DNA of 64,000 nucleotides from Azospirillum halopraeferens DSM 3675 (GCF_000429625.1 NZ_AUCF01000020.1:62001-126000); one strand, 5' to 3'; positions 25,750-35,135 are shown, counted from the first letter of the stretch. Program-made: numbers and translations. The notes: generated by a model not told the origin, from the sequence alone.

Positions 25750-27090
25750 ATGAAAACCATTCGCATCGGATCGGGCGCCGGCTACTCGGGCGACCGCATC
25801 GAGCCGGCAGTCGAACTCGCCGAGAGTGGCGACATCCAATACCTCGTCTTCGAATGCCTGGCCGAACGCACCATCGCCATCGCCCAGCAGGCCAAGCTGA
25901 AGGACCCGGCCAAGGGCTACGACCCGCTGCTGGCCGACCGCATGCACGCCGTGCTGCGCCTGTGCCATGACAAGGGCATCCGGATCATCACCAACATGGG
26001 CGCCGCGAACCCCGCGGCCGGCGCCGCCAGGGTCCGGGAGATCGCCCGGTCCCTCGGGCTGCGGAACCTGAAGATCGCCGCGGTGTCCGGCGACGACGTT
26101 CTGGAGACGCTCAAGGCCGGCGACCACCGCATCGAGGAAACCGGTGCCCCGGTGGCGTCGATGGCCAACACGCTGGTGTCGGCCAACGCCTATCTCGGCG
26201 CCGCCCCCATCGTCGAGGCGCTGAGGAACGGGGCCGACGTCGTCATCACCGGCCGGGTCGCCGATCCGGCGCTGTTCCTGGCGCCGCAGATCCACGCGTT
26301 CGGCTGGGCGATGGACGACTGGGACCGCCTCGGCAAGGGCACCGTCGTCGGCCATCTGCTGGAGTGCGCCGGCCAGATCACCGGCGGCTATTTCGCCGAC
26401 CCCGGCGTCAAGGATGTGGCCGCGCTGGCCCGTCTGGGCTTCCCCATCGCCGAGGTGTCCGAGGACGGCAGCGCCGTCATCACCAAGGTCGAGGGCTCCG
26501 GCGGCGCGGTGACCACCGCCACCTGCAAGGAACAGTTGCTCTACGAGATCCACGACCCGTCCACCTACCTCACCCCTGACGTGGTGGCCGACTTCTCGCA
26601 CGTCACCTTCGAGCAGGTCGGCACCGATCGGGTGCGGGTCTCCGGCGGCACCGGGCGCGCCCGGCCGGAGACGCTCAAGGTGTCGGTGGGCTACATCGAC
26701 AGCTACATCGGCGAGGGGCAGATCTCCTACGCCGGACCGGGCGCGGTGGAGCGCGGGCGGCTGGCGCTCGCGATCGTCCGCGAGCGGCTGGCGCTCACCG
26801 CCGTTCAGACCACCGAACTGCGCTTCGACCTGATCGGCGTGGATTCCATCCATGGCGACCGCGTCGCCGCCGCCGCTCCCGAACCGTACGAAGTGCGCGT
26901 GCGGGTCACCGGGCGGGCCGACTCCCTGAAGGAGGCGGTGCGCGTCGGCAACGAGGTGGAGACCCTCTACACCAACGGCCCGGCCAGCGGCGGCGGCGCC
27001 ACCAAGTCGGCCAGGGAGGTCGTCGCCATGCTGTCGGCGCTCCTGCCCCGCACCCTGGCGAAGCCCGCCGTCGAATTCCTGGAGGCATGA
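25750..27090 (+). CDS. AtuA family protein (acyclic terpene utilisation, former DUF1446)
   Basis: 446 residues, 15 bases after the transporter. N-terminal IRIGSGAGYSGDRIEPAVELA and FECLAERTIAIAQ, then ITNMGAANPAAGAARV and ADVVITGRVADPALFLAP, are hallmarks of the AtuA family. AtuA is required for citronellol/geraniol breakdown in Pseudomonas, but the family is much wider and its reaction is not established. In many genomes, as here, it is paired with a small AtuA-related protein and CoA-pathway genes. Cytoplasmic; no signal peptide. Confidence 0.87.
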   Translation: MKTIRIGSGAGYSGDRIEPAVELAESGDIQYLVFECLAERTIAIAQQAKLKDPAKGYDPLLADRMHAVLRLCHDKGIRIITNMGAANPAAGAARVREIARSLGLRNLKIAAVSGDDVLETLKAGDHRIEETGAPVASMANTLVSANAYLGAAPIVEALRNGADVVITGRVADPALFLAPQIHAFGWAMDDWDRLGKGTVVGHLLECAGQITGGYFADPGVKDVAALARLGFPIAEVSEDGSAVITKVEGSGGAVTTATCKEQLLYEIHDPSTYLTPDVVADFSHVTFEQVGTDRVRVSGGTGRARPETLKVSVGYIDSYIGEGQISYAGPGAVERGRLALAIVRERLALTAVQTTELRFDLIGVDSIHGDRVAAAAPEPYEVRVRVTGRADSLKEAVRVGNEVETLYTNGPASGGGATKSAREVVAMLSALLPRTLAKPAVEFLEA

Positions 27091-27091
27091 C

Positions 27092-27406
27092 ATGAAACTC
27101 CGCGACATCGCCCACTCGCGCACCGGCGACAAGGGCGACATCTCCAACATCTCCGTCATCGCCTTCGACGAGAAGGACTTCCCGCGCATCGCGGCGTACG
27201 TCACCCCGGAACGGGTGAAGGAGCACTTCGCCGGGGTCGTCCATGGCGACGTCGTCCGCTACGCGATCCCGAGCATCGGCGCCCTGAACTTCGTGATGCA
27301 GAAGGCGCTGGGCGGCGGCGTGACCCGCTCGCTGGCGCTCGACGCCCACGGCAAGTGCCTGGCATCGGCGCTGCTGGACCTGGAGATCCCGGACGGGGCG
27401 GCCTGA
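27092..27406 (+). CDS. AtuA-related small protein
   Basis: 104 residues, starting one base after the AtuA-like stop. It contains LRDIAHSRTGDKGDISNISVIA and a C-terminal GGVTRSLALDAHGKCLASALLDLEI, typical of the small partner that is fused to AtuA in some genomes and separate in others. It probably forms a complex with the upstream protein. A GC-rich hairpin follows its stop. Confidence 0.87.
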   Translation: MKLRDIAHSRTGDKGDISNISVIAFDEKDFPRIAAYVTPERVKEHFAGVVHGDVVRYAIPSIGALNFVMQKALGGGVTRSLALDAHGKCLASALLDLEIPDGAA

Positions 27407-27419
27407 GGCTTTCGGACGC

Positions 27420-27442
27420 GGTGCGGGCGCGGCGCCCGCACC
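27420..27442 (+). terminator. GC-rich hairpin after the AtuA pair
   Basis: GGTGCGGGCGC and its exact complement GCGCCCGCACC lie almost back to back, 14 bases after the small AtuA-related gene. It is a probable terminator or processing stem separating the first three genes from the CoA-transferase genes. Confidence 0.5.
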
Positions 27443-27571
27443 GCCCGGACGGTCGTCACAGGACGCACAACCGGCCGTGCCTCTGCCCGGCAGGCAATCG
27501 CACGGCATCAAATGCAGCGGCCCCCGCATCGATGCGCTCGAAGCGGTCCGGCGCGCGAACGAGGATCGGTC

Positions 27572-28234
27572 ATGAAGAAAGTGGTCAAACTGACCGACGC
27601 CGTCTCCCGCATTCCCGACGGCGCGGTCCTGATGATCGGGGGGTTCATGGGAGCCGGCACCCCGCCCGGCCTCATCGACGAACTCGTCCGCCAGGGAAAG
27701 CGCGAGCTGACGGTGATCGGCAACGACACCGCCCGCCCGGGGGTCGGGATCGGCAAGCTCATCGCGGCGCGGATGGTGCGCCGGGTGATCACCAGCCACA
27801 TCGGCACCAACCCCGAGACGCAGCGTCAGATGATCGCCGGCGAGACCGAGGTGGAACTGGTGCCGCAGGGCACGCTGGCCGAGCGCATCCGCGCCGCCGG
27901 CTTCGGCCTGGGCGGCGTGCTCACGCCGACCGGCGTCGGCACCGTGGTGGCGGACGGCAAGCGCACGATCGAGATCGACGGCCGCAGCTTCCTGCTGGAA
28001 CTGCCGCTGAAGGCCGACTTCGCGCTGATCAACGCCTGGCGCGCCGATTACCTCGGCAACCTCGAATTCGCTCTGACCTCGCGCAACTTCAACCCGCTGA
28101 TGGCGATGGCGGCCGCGGCCGTCATCGCGGAGGCCGAGAACATCGTGCCCGTCGGCGTCATCCCCCCCGACTCGGTCGGTGTGCCCAACGTGCTGGTCGA
28201 CCATCTGGTCGGCAAGGAGCGGTCCCATGGATGA
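27572..28234 (+). CDS. atoD: 3-oxoacid CoA-transferase subunit A (AtoD type)
   Basis: 220 residues from ATG 27572 preceded by GAGGATCGG. The alpha-subunit pattern is present: VLMIGGFMGAGTPPGLIDELV at the N terminus (glycine-rich CoA-binding turn), ELTVIGNDTARPGVGIGKL, and the GTLAERIRAAGFGLGGVLTPTGVGT block. With subunit B it would transfer CoA from a donor (acetyl- or succinyl-CoA) to acetoacetate or a similar acid. Its 3' end overlaps the start of the B subunit gene by eight bases. Confidence 0.93.
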   Translation: MKKVVKLTDAVSRIPDGAVLMIGGFMGAGTPPGLIDELVRQGKRELTVIGNDTARPGVGIGKLIAARMVRRVITSHIGTNPETQRQMIAGETEVELVPQGTLAERIRAAGFGLGGVLTPTGVGTVVADGKRTIEIDGRSFLLELPLKADFALINAWRADYLGNLEFALTSRNFNPLMAMAAAAVIAEAENIVPVGVIPPDSVGVPNVLVDHLVGKERSHG

Positions 28235-28883
28235 AAAGACGCTGATCGCCCGGCGCGTGGCGCTGGAGTTCCGGGACGGTGACCTGGCCAATCTGGGGAT
28301 CGGGCTGCCGACCCTGGTGGCGCGTCACCTGCCCCCCGGCATCGATGTGTTCTTCCAGTCCGAGAACGGCATCATCGGCATGCAGGCTCTTCCGCACGAG
28401 GGCGTCGCCTGGAACGACCTGACCGACGCCGGCGGCAGCCCGATCGGCGCCGTTCCCGGTGCGGCGGCCTTCGACAGCGCCCTGTCGTTCGGCCTGATCC
28501 GCGGCGGGCACCTGGACGTGACGGTTCTGGGCGGCCTGCAGGTGGACGAGCAGGGGCAGCTCGCCAACTGGATGGTGCCCGGAAAGATGGTGCCCGGCAT
28601 GGGCGGCGCGATGGATCTCGTCTCGGGCGCCAGGCGGGTGATCGTCGCCATGACCCACACGGCCAGGGGCGAGCCGAAGATCATGAAGCGCTGCACACTG
28701 CCGCTCACGTCGGTGCGCCGGGTCGATCTCGTGGTCACCGACATGGCCGTCATCGAACCGACGGCGGACGGCCTGGTGCTGAAGGAAACCGCGCCGGGCA
28801 TCACGGTCCGCGACGTCCTGGCGGCCACCGAGGCCACGCTGATCGTCCCGCCCGACGTGCCGGTCATGCCCATCACGGCCTGA
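28227..28883 (+). CDS. atoA: 3-oxoacid CoA-transferase subunit B (AtoA type)
   Basis: 218 residues; ATG 28227 overlaps the end of atoD, so translation is coupled. The catalytic Glu46 lies in SENGIIGM, the conserved E-N-G motif that forms the glutamyl-CoA thioester. NLGIGLPTLVARHLP and GGLQVDEQGQLANWMVPGK are further landmarks. It acts with AtoD on a short-chain acid, most simply acetoacetate given the thiolase encoded downstream. A hairpin follows at 28905. Confidence 0.94.
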   Translation: MDEKTLIARRVALEFRDGDLANLGIGLPTLVARHLPPGIDVFFQSENGIIGMQALPHEGVAWNDLTDAGGSPIGAVPGAAAFDSALSFGLIRGGHLDVTVLGGLQVDEQGQLANWMVPGKMVPGMGGAMDLVSGARRVIVAMTHTARGEPKIMKRCTLPLTSVRRVDLVVTDMAVIEPTADGLVLKETAPGITVRDVLAATEATLIVPPDVPVMPITA

Positions 28884-28904
28884 CCCCCCTTCCCGTGGCC
28901 GGCA

Positions 28905-28929
28905 CCCGATCCGGGCACCCCGGATCGGG
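28905..28929 (+). terminator. Hairpin after atoA
   Basis: CCCGATCCGGG (28905-28915) pairs with CCCGGATCGGG (28919-28929) across a three-base loop, 21 bases after the atoA stop; flanking GGCAC/GTGCC can extend the stem. No U tract follows, so partial termination or mRNA protection is possible. Confidence 0.5.
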
Positions 28930-28997
28930 CCCCCGTGCCGCACGCGTGCGCTCGCAGCGCATCGGCTCTCCCGACGCCTGAACAAGGACTCCCTCCC

Positions 28998-29240
28998 ATG
29001 TCCGCATCCACCATCATCACCGTGACCGTGCCGGTCGCGTTCCGGATCTCCGTGGAGGTTCCGGCCAACGGGCCCGCCACGGCCGAGACGATCGCCGCAT
29101 CGGCGGCGGAGCATTTCGCCCACGTCAGCCGGGCGCAGGTCCGTGCCTTCAACGAGGTGAACCGCATCCACGCGCCCGGCGCCGGCGTGGTCACCGCCGT
29201 GACCAGCGGCCTTGACGCCGCCCGGCAATCCGCCGCTTGA
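28998..29240 (+). CDS. Small protein between CoA-transferase and thiolase genes, unknown
   Basis: 80 residues from ATG 28998, with AAGGA about 10 bases upstream. It begins with beta-prone residues ([19 protein letters not shown]), then has a polar helix ([23 protein letters not shown]) and an Ala/Gly/Val end. No signal peptide or family recognised. Its position in the operon, 17 bases before the thiolase gene, suggests it is expressed with it. Confidence 0.6.
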   Translation: MSASTIITVTVPVAFRISVEVPANGPATAETIAASAAEHFAHVSRAQVRAFNEVNRIHAPGAGVVTAVTSGLDAARQSAA

Positions 29241-29257
29241 GGAAAGAGAGCAGAGCC

Positions 29258-30433
29258 ATGACTGCCGTCGTGATCGCCGGCGCCGCCCGCACGCCGATCG
29301 GCGCGTTCAATGGGGGCCTGAGTTCCGTTCCGGCGCATGCGCTGGGTGCCATTGCCATACGCGAGGCGCTGAGGCGCGCGAACACCGATCCTGGCGACGT
29401 CGACGAGGTCATCCTCGGCCAGGTTCTGACCGCGGGACAGGGGCAGAACCCGGCCCGGCAAGCCGCGGTGAACGCCGGCATCCCGGTGGAGAGCAGCGCC
29501 TTCGGGATCAATCAGGTCTGCGGGTCCGGGCTGCGTGCGGTGGCCCTCGGCTATCAGGCCATCCGTCAAGGGGACGCCGAGGTGATGGTGGTGGGCGGCC
29601 AGGAGAGCATGAGCCGGTCCCCGCACGCCATGCACCTGCGCGGCGGCACGAAGATGGGCTCGGCCGAGATCCTCGACACCATGATCAGGGATGGCCTGTG
29701 GGAGGCGTTCCACGGCTATCACATGGGCACCACGGCCGAGAACGTGGCGCGCTCCCTGACCCTGACCCGCGAGGAGCAGGACGCCTTCGCGCTCGCCTCG
29801 CAGCGGAAGGCCGAGCTGGCCATCACCGCCGGCCGGTTCAGGGACGAGATCGTTCCGGTCACCATCAAGGGCCGCAAGGGCGACGTGATCGTCGATGCCG
29901 ACGAGCACCCGAAGTTCGGCACCACCTTCGAGTCGCTGACCAAGCTGCGCCCGGCCTTCGCCGCGGACGGCACGGTGACCGCCGGCAATGCCTCGGGCAT
30001 CAACGACGGTGCCGCGGCGCTGGTGCTGATGAGCGCCGACAACGCCGCCCGGCGCGGCGTCGCCCCGCTCGCCCGCATCGTTTCCCGGGCGACCGCCGGT
30101 GTCGATCCGGCGATCATGGGCACCGGCCCGATCCCGGCCTCCCGCCTCGCTCTGCGCAAGGCGGGCTGGACGGTCGAAGACCTCGACCTGATCGAGGCGA
30201 ACGAGGCGTTCGCCGCGCAGGCGCTGGCCGTCAACCGGGAGATGGGCTGGGACCCGGCCAGGGTCAACGTGAACGGCGGCGCCATTGCGCTGGGGCATCC
30301 CATCGGCGCATCCGGCGCGCGGATCCTGACGACCCTGATCTTCGAGATGCAGCGGCGCGGTGCCAAACGGGGCCTGTGCACGCTGTGCATCGGCGGCGGC
30401 ATGGGCGTCGCCCTTTGCGTCGAGAGGGACTGA
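29258..30433 (+). CDS. atoB: Acetyl-CoA C-acetyltransferase (thiolase)
   Basis: 391 residues from ATG 29258. All thiolase residues are visible: Cys88 ([10 protein letters not shown], acyl carrier), His347 ([16 protein letters not shown]) and Cys377 (TLCIGGGMG, proton donor). It cleaves acetoacetyl-CoA to two acetyl-CoA or runs in reverse. With AtoDA upstream it completes acetoacetate use; phaA-type duty in polyhydroxybutyrate synthesis cannot be excluded, although no phaB or phaC is present in the window. A strong hairpin follows its stop. Confidence 0.95.
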   Translation: MTAVVIAGAARTPIGAFNGGLSSVPAHALGAIAIREALRRANTDPGDVDEVILGQVLTAGQGQNPARQAAVNAGIPVESSAFGINQVCGSGLRAVALGYQAIRQGDAEVMVVGGQESMSRSPHAMHLRGGTKMGSAEILDTMIRDGLWEAFHGYHMGTTAENVARSLTLTREEQDAFALASQRKAELAITAGRFRDEIVPVTIKGRKGDVIVDADEHPKFGTTFESLTKLRPAFAADGTVTAGNASGINDGAAALVLMSADNAARRGVAPLARIVSRATAGVDPAIMGTGPIPASRLALRKAGWTVEDLDLIEANEAFAAQALAVNREMGWDPARVNVNGGAIALGHPIGASGARILTTLIFEMQRRGAKRGLCTLCIGGGMGVALCVERD

Positions 30434-30456
30434 ACGCCGGCCCGACGGGCCATGGA

Positions 30457-30493
30457 CGAGAACCGGGGGAGGCACGCAATCCCCCGGTTCTCG
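30457..30493 (+). terminator. Strong 14-bp hairpin after thiolase
   Basis: CGAGAACCGGGGGA (30457-30470) pairs perfectly with 30480-30493 across a nine-base loop. It starts 24 bases after the thiolase stop and probably ends the ato transcript, leaving ackA-satP as a separate unit. Confidence 0.65.
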
Positions 30494-30595
30494 GCGCAAT
30501 CGACAACGGTGCGCGGCCGGTGACCGGCCGTGGCGCAGAGGGATCGGACGGCGCCGGGAACCCGGCCGGGATCCCCCCGATCGGAGCGTCTCGCA

Positions 30596-30709
30596 ATGCA
30601 AGCCAATGGTGAAGTCGGCGCCACTTCGAGCGCCATCGAGAACGTCACGTTCGACGCGATCCGGATCGACCAAAGCGCCGGTCCGGCGCTCGCCGTGGCC
30701 GCCGAGTGA
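30596..30709 (+). pseudogene. Remnant of the N-terminus of a MaoC-phosphate acetyltransferase gene (proposed)
   Basis: A 37-codon ORF ending 11 bases before ackA. Its middle, IENVTFDAIRIDQSA, resembles the first conserved block (IENRTFDE...G..A) of the MaoC-like domain that opens bifunctional enoyl-CoA hydratase/phosphate acetyltransferases. Those fused enzymes are commonly encoded immediately upstream of ackA in alphaproteobacteria. Here the frame stops soon afterwards and no Pta domain exists nearby, so I read it as the scar of a deletion. The match is short, and a small functional leader peptide is the alternative. Confidence 0.45.
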
Positions 30710-30720
30710 GGAGCCCCGCC

Positions 30721-31920
30721 ATGTCCGCACGCAAGGCGTACCTGATCATCAACGCCGGCTCGTCGAGCCTGAAGTTCTCCGTCTTTCACGGCAACGGCAC
30801 GGCCGATCCGGAGGCCGTGATCACCGGCCAGATCCAGGGCATCGGCACCGGGCCCGGGTTCGAGGCGAGGGATGCCGCCGGTCGTGCCGCGGCCGGGCAT
30901 TCCTGGTCCGGGGGCCGGTCGGTCGACCGGTCGGAGCTGCTGCGCTTCCTGCTGGACTGGCTGGAGCAGCGCCCGGAGGGCGCCGCGCTGGCGGCGGCGG
31001 GGCACCGGGTGGTGCACGGCGGCACCCGCTTCGCGGCACCGGTGCGCATCACACCGGCGGTGCTCGCCGAGCTGGAGGCGCTGGTGCCGCTGGCACCGCT
31101 GCACCAGCCGCACAATCTGGCGGCCATCCGGGCGCTGGCCGCGGTGTACCCGGAGCTGCCGCAGGTGGCGTGCTTCGACACGGCCTTCCACCGGACGCAG
31201 CCCTGGCAGGCGCAGACCTTCGCGATCCCGCGGGACCTCACCCGCGAGGGCGTGCGGCGCTACGGCTTCCACGGTCTGAGCTACGAGTACATTGCCCGGC
31301 GCCTGCCGCAGGTGGCGGCGGAGCTGGCCGACGCACGGGTGGTCGTGTGCCATCTGGGCAGCGGTGCCAGTCTCTGCGCCATGCAGGCGGGCAAGAGCCG
31401 GGACACCACCATGGGCTTCACGGCGCTGGACGGGGTGCCGATGGGCACGCGGCCGGGCACCCTCGATCCGGGGGCGCTGATCTACCTGATGCGCGAGAAG
31501 GGGATGGGAGCCGACGAGCTGGAGGCTCTGCTGTACAAGCGGTCGGGGCTGCTGGGTGTATCGGGCATCTCCAACGACATGCGCGACCTCCTGAACTCCG
31601 ACGCCCCGGAGGCGGCGGAGGCGGTCGAGTTGTTCTGCCACGGCGTCGCCAAGCAGACGGCGGCGATGGCGGCATCCATGGGCGGGCTGGACGCGGTGGT
31701 GTTCACGGCCGGTGTCGGCGAGCATTCGGCGCCGGTGCGGGCCCGGGTGGCGGCGAAGCTGGGCTGGCTCGGCGTGTCGCTCGACGACGCGGCGAACCGG
31801 GCCAAGGCGACGCGCATCTCCGCCCCGGACAGCCGCATCCCCGTGTTCGTCATCCCCACCGACGAGGAGCGCATGATCGCGTCCCACACCCTTGATCTGC
31901 TCAACGCGCCGGCACCCTGA
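30721..31920 (+). CDS. ackA: Acetate kinase
   Basis: 399 residues from ATG 30721 with a GAGGAG site. It interconverts acetate + ATP and acetyl phosphate + ADP. Signatures: NAGSSSLKFSVF, ACFDTAFHRTQP, RRYGFHGLSYEYI, VCHLGSGASLCAM, DTTMGFTALDG and FTAGVGEHSAPVR. Length is normal. The usual partner, phosphate acetyltransferase, is absent from the window and seems to have been lost from just upstream, so acetyl phosphate must be made or used by an enzyme encoded elsewhere. The satP gene follows 32 bases later. Confidence 0.96.
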   Translation: MSARKAYLIINAGSSSLKFSVFHGNGTADPEAVITGQIQGIGTGPGFEARDAAGRAAAGHSWSGGRSVDRSELLRFLLDWLEQRPEGAALAAAGHRVVHGGTRFAAPVRITPAVLAELEALVPLAPLHQPHNLAAIRALAAVYPELPQVACFDTAFHRTQPWQAQTFAIPRDLTREGVRRYGFHGLSYEYIARRLPQVAAELADARVVVCHLGSGASLCAMQAGKSRDTTMGFTALDGVPMGTRPGTLDPGALIYLMREKGMGADELEALLYKRSGLLGVSGISNDMRDLLNSDAPEAAEAVELFCHGVAKQTAAMAASMGGLDAVVFTAGVGEHSAPVRARVAAKLGWLGVSLDDAANRAKATRISAPDSRIPVFVIPTDEERMIASHTLDLLNAPAP

Positions 31921-31952
31921 CGCGCCCGGCCTTCTCGATCACAGGAAACCTG

Positions 31953-32573
31953 ATGTACGCACCCTCGCCCACCGGCCACCGCTTGGCGGAACCGATCGCC
32001 GCTCCGTCTGAACCGGCGCGCAAACCCGGCAACCCCGCCGTCGTCGGGCTTGCCGGGTTCGGTCTCTCCACCCTGCTCCTGCAATTCCACAACGTCGGCT
32101 GGGTCGGCATCGGCCCGGTGGTCTGGCTGGGACTCGTCTTCGGCGGCGGCGCCCAGCTCGTCGCCGGTCTCCAGGAAATGAAGGCCGGCAACAACTTCGG
32201 CTACAGCGCCTTCACCGCCTACGGTTGCTTCTGGATCGCCCTTGCCCTGATGCAGATCGGCAATGCCACGGGACTGTTCACGGTGACCGAAACGGATGTC
32301 GGCTGGTATCTGGTGGCCTGGACCATCTACACCGCCGTGATGACCTTCGGCGCCCTGCGGATCAGCACGGTTCTGGGATTGGTTTTCGTCACACTTCTGA
32401 TCGGCTTCATCCTGCTTGATCTGGCGCACTTCGTGTCCCCGGCATTTACGGTTGTCGCGGGCTACGAACTGATGCTCTGCGCCGGTCTGGCGCTCTACGG
32501 AATGGCGCACGCCATATTCGCGGATGTCTTCGGGCGCGACGTCCTGCCGATGGGAAAACCGCTCATCCCTTGA
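31953..32573 (+). CDS. satP: Acetate/succinate channel of the AceTr (YaaH/GPR1) family
   Basis: 206 residues with six predicted membrane helices after a polar N-terminal tail. Family signatures are clear: N-terminal NPAVVGLAGFGLSTLLLQFHN (the NPAPLGL-type motif), then GNNFGYSAFTAYGCFW. Members form hexameric channels or symporters for acetate and succinate. Placement directly after ackA supports acetate uptake. Confidence 0.93.
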   Translation: MYAPSPTGHRLAEPIAAPSEPARKPGNPAVVGLAGFGLSTLLLQFHNVGWVGIGPVVWLGLVFGGGAQLVAGLQEMKAGNNFGYSAFTAYGCFWIALALMQIGNATGLFTVTETDVGWYLVAWTIYTAVMTFGALRISTVLGLVFVTLLIGFILLDLAHFVSPAFTVVAGYELMLCAGLALYGMAHAIFADVFGRDVLPMGKPLIP

Positions 32574-32612
32574 CTGCCGAATACAGCGTTCCATCAACCG
32601 GGGAATCCTGCC

Positions 32613-34307
32613 ATGCACTTACTGAGAAACGTCTCCATCCGCATCAAGCTGTCCGCTCTGGTGGCCGTCTCGTTGCTGGCGCCTCTGACCGTCATCGGCG
32701 TCAGCAGCACCTTCACCTATCAAAGAATGGTCGAAGACCGCGTCTCGACCATTCGTTCCGTGGTGGAAATGGCCGCCGGATTCGCGAAGACCCTCAACGC
32801 CGAGGTCGAGGCGAACGCCATCACGCGGGACGAGGCGCTGACGCGCTTCCGCAACGCGGTGCACGGCATGCATTACAACGGCGGCGCCGACTACCTGTTC
32901 GCCTACGACATGAGGGGTGTCGCGGTGGCGAACCCGTCCAATCCGAAGGTCGTGGGCAGCGACCGCACCCACCTCCAGGACAAGGCGGGGAAGTATTTCG
33001 TTCGCGAGATCGTCGACACCATGCAGCGGCAGGACAGCGCCATCATCCGCTATCAATGGCCGAAGCTGGGTTCCGACGTGCCGCTGGAGAAGACCAACTA
33101 CGTGCAGCGCTACCAGCCGCTTGACCTCATCATCGGCTCCGGCGTCTACACCGACGATATCGACGCATCCTACTACAAGTTCATGACCGAGCTGGGCACG
33201 ACGGCAGCCGTTCTTGTCTCTATCCTCTTATTAGCGGCCTTCCTGATCAACCGCAGCATCGTCGGCTCGCTTGAGGTCTTGCGGAACAAGATGGCGGCGC
33301 TGGCGGACGGCGATCATTCCGTCTCCTTCCCCGAGGCGGAGCGGCGGAACGAGATCGGCGGCATGGCGCGAGCGCTCAAGGTGTTCAAGGAGCAGGCGGA
33401 GGCCAAGGCCGACCTGGAAGCCCGTCAGGCCGAACTGGCCCGCCTCGCCGAGGAGGACAAGCGCCGGGCCATGTCCGCCCTGGCCGACACCTTCGAGCAA
33501 ACGGTCGGCGGCATGATCCGGGCCGTCGCGGAGCAAGCCGGGGTCATGGAGGAACGCGCTCAGGGCCTGACCCGCATCGCCGACAAGGCCGGCCATCTCG
33601 CGGGCAACGTCGCCACGGCGACCGAACAGACCTCGGCCAATGTGCAGACGGTCGCGTCGGCCACCGAGGAGTTGTCGAGTTCCATCGCGGAGATCGGCAG
33701 TCAGGTTGGCCGGTCCTCGCAGATCGCCCACGAGGCGGTCGGCGTCGCCGAGCGCGCCACCGGCAAGGTGACCGGCCTCGCCACCGCGGTCGGGCGCATC
33801 GGTGCGGTCGTCGATCTGATCAACTCCATCGCCGGGCAGACCAACCTGCTGGCCCTGAACGCCACCATCGAGGCGGCCCGGGCCGGCGAGGCCGGCAAAG
33901 GCTTTGCCGTCGTCGCCAGCGAGGTGAAGGCGCTGGCGAACCAGACGGCCAAGGCGACCGAGGACATCGCCGCCCAGGTTGCCGGCATCCAGGCGGTGAC
34001 GGAAGAGGCGGTGCAGGAAATAGGCGGGGTCACCCGCATCATCGCCCGGATCAACGAGGTCTCCGCCTCCATCGCGTCGGCCGTCGAGGAGCAGGGTGCG
34101 GCCACCCGGGAGATCAGCCGCAACGTCCAGCAGGCGGCGCACGGCACACGAGAGGTTTCCGGCAACATCGTCGATGTGAACACCGCCGTGGTCCGGAGCG
34201 GCGAAGTCTCCTACGAGGTGCTGGAGTTCGTTCGCCATCTCTCCGTCGACACCGAATCGCTCCGTCGCGAGGTGAACCACTTCATGGAGCGCGTGCGCGC
34301 CAGCTAG
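32613..34307 (+). CDS. Methyl-accepting chemotaxis protein with single Cache sensor
   Basis: 564 residues: first membrane helix (about 12-33), a periplasmic single-Cache type domain ([34 protein letters not shown]), second helix ([15 protein letters not shown]), HAMP and coiled linker, and a full signalling domain with the invariant hairpin [20 protein letters not shown]. Single-Cache receptors often bind short carboxylates. Its position right after ackA-satP suggests a chemoreceptor for acetate-like compounds, which is an inference. A bidirectional terminator follows. Confidence 0.94.
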   Translation: MHLLRNVSIRIKLSALVAVSLLAPLTVIGVSSTFTYQRMVEDRVSTIRSVVEMAAGFAKTLNAEVEANAITRDEALTRFRNAVHGMHYNGGADYLFAYDMRGVAVANPSNPKVVGSDRTHLQDKAGKYFVREIVDTMQRQDSAIIRYQWPKLGSDVPLEKTNYVQRYQPLDLIIGSGVYTDDIDASYYKFMTELGTTAAVLVSILLLAAFLINRSIVGSLEVLRNKMAALADGDHSVSFPEAERRNEIGGMARALKVFKEQAEAKADLEARQAELARLAEEDKRRAMSALADTFEQTVGGMIRAVAEQAGVMEERAQGLTRIADKAGHLAGNVATATEQTSANVQTVASATEELSSSIAEIGSQVGRSSQIAHEAVGVAERATGKVTGLATAVGRIGAVVDLINSIAGQTNLLALNATIEAARAGEAGKGFAVVASEVKALANQTAKATEDIAAQVAGIQAVTEEAVQEIGGVTRIIARINEVSASIASAVEEQGAATREISRNVQQAAHGTREVSGNIVDVNTAVVRSGEVSYEVLEFVRHLSVDTESLRREVNHFMERVRAS

Positions 34308-34314
34308 ATCACAC

Positions 34315-34343
34315 CGCGCGGTCAGGACCGTCCTGACCGCGCG
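34315..34343. terminator. Bidirectional terminator between chemoreceptor and ABC genes
   Basis: CGCGCGGTCAGGA (34315-34327) pairs with TCCTGACCGCGCG (34331-34343) with a three-base loop. It fills the gap between two convergent genes and ends exactly at the stop codon of the leftward ABC ATPase gene. Confidence 0.75.
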
Positions 34344-35132
34344 TTACGCTTCCATGTTCAGCGTCTTGATGGTTTCGACCCGGATCTCTTCGGTCAGCCG
34401 CTCCTTGTAGGCGGCGAAGGCGGCGCTGGTCTTGACCTTGTAGGACCGGGGGTGCGGCAGGTCGATGGCGATGTCGCACTTGATGCGGCCGGGCCGCGCG
34501 GACATCACGACGACGCGGCTGGCCATGAAGATCGCCTCGTCGATGTCGTGGGTGACGAACAGCACGGTCTTGCGGTGCTGCTCCCAGATGCCCAGCAGCA
34601 GCTCCTGCATCAGTTCGCGCGTCTGGTGGTCGAGCGCGCCGAACGGCTCGTCCAGCAGCAGCACCCCCGGATCGTTGGCCAGCGCCCGCGCCAGCGCCGT
34701 GCGCTGCTGCATGCCGCCGGACAACTGGCTGGGCTGGTGGTTCTCGAAACCCTTGAGCCCGACCTGCGCCAGATAGCGGTCGGCGATCGCCAACTGCTCG
34801 GCCCGCGGCACGCCGCGCTCGCGCAGGCCGAAGCAGACGTTGTCGCGCACGCTCAGCCAGGGGAACAGGGTGTAGGACTGGAACACCATGCCGCGGTCCG
34901 GACCCGGCCGGGTGACCGGCCGGCCGTCCAGGGTGACGGTGCCGGCGGTGGGCGTCTCCAGCCCGGCGACGACGCGCAGCAGCGTGGACTTGCCGCACCC
35001 CGAGGGGCCCAGGATGGTGATGAAGTCGTTGTCGCGGACCTCCAGGTCTGTGGGCTCCAGCGCGCGCGTCGGCGCGGCGCGGCGGCGGCCGGGGAAGGTC
35101 TTCTCGATGCCGCGGATGGACAGTCGGCTCAT
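34344..35132 (-). CDS. NitT/TauT-type ABC transporter ATP-binding protein
   Basis: 262 residues. Walker A GPSGCGKSTLLRVVAG, Q-loop VFQSYTLFPW, signature LSGGMQQRTALARAL, Walker B VLLLDEPFGALD and H-loop FVTHDIDEA are all intact. Closest in style to SsuB/TauB/NrtD ATPases. It is the last gene of a three-gene leftward operon, three bases after the permease. Confidence 0.93.
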   Translation of the reverse strand: MSRLSIRGIEKTFPGRRRAAPTRALEPTDLEVRDNDFITILGPSGCGKSTLLRVVAGLETPTAGTVTLDGRPVTRPGPDRGMVFQSYTLFPWLSVRDNVCFGLRERGVPRAEQLAIADRYLAQVGLKGFENHQPSQLSGGMQQRTALARALANDPGVLLLDEPFGALDHQTRELMQELLLGIWEQHRKTVLFVTHDIDEAIFMASRVVVMSARPGRIKCDIAIDLPHPRSYKVKTSAAFAAYKERLTEEIRVETIKTLNMEA

Positions 35133-35135
35133 CGC

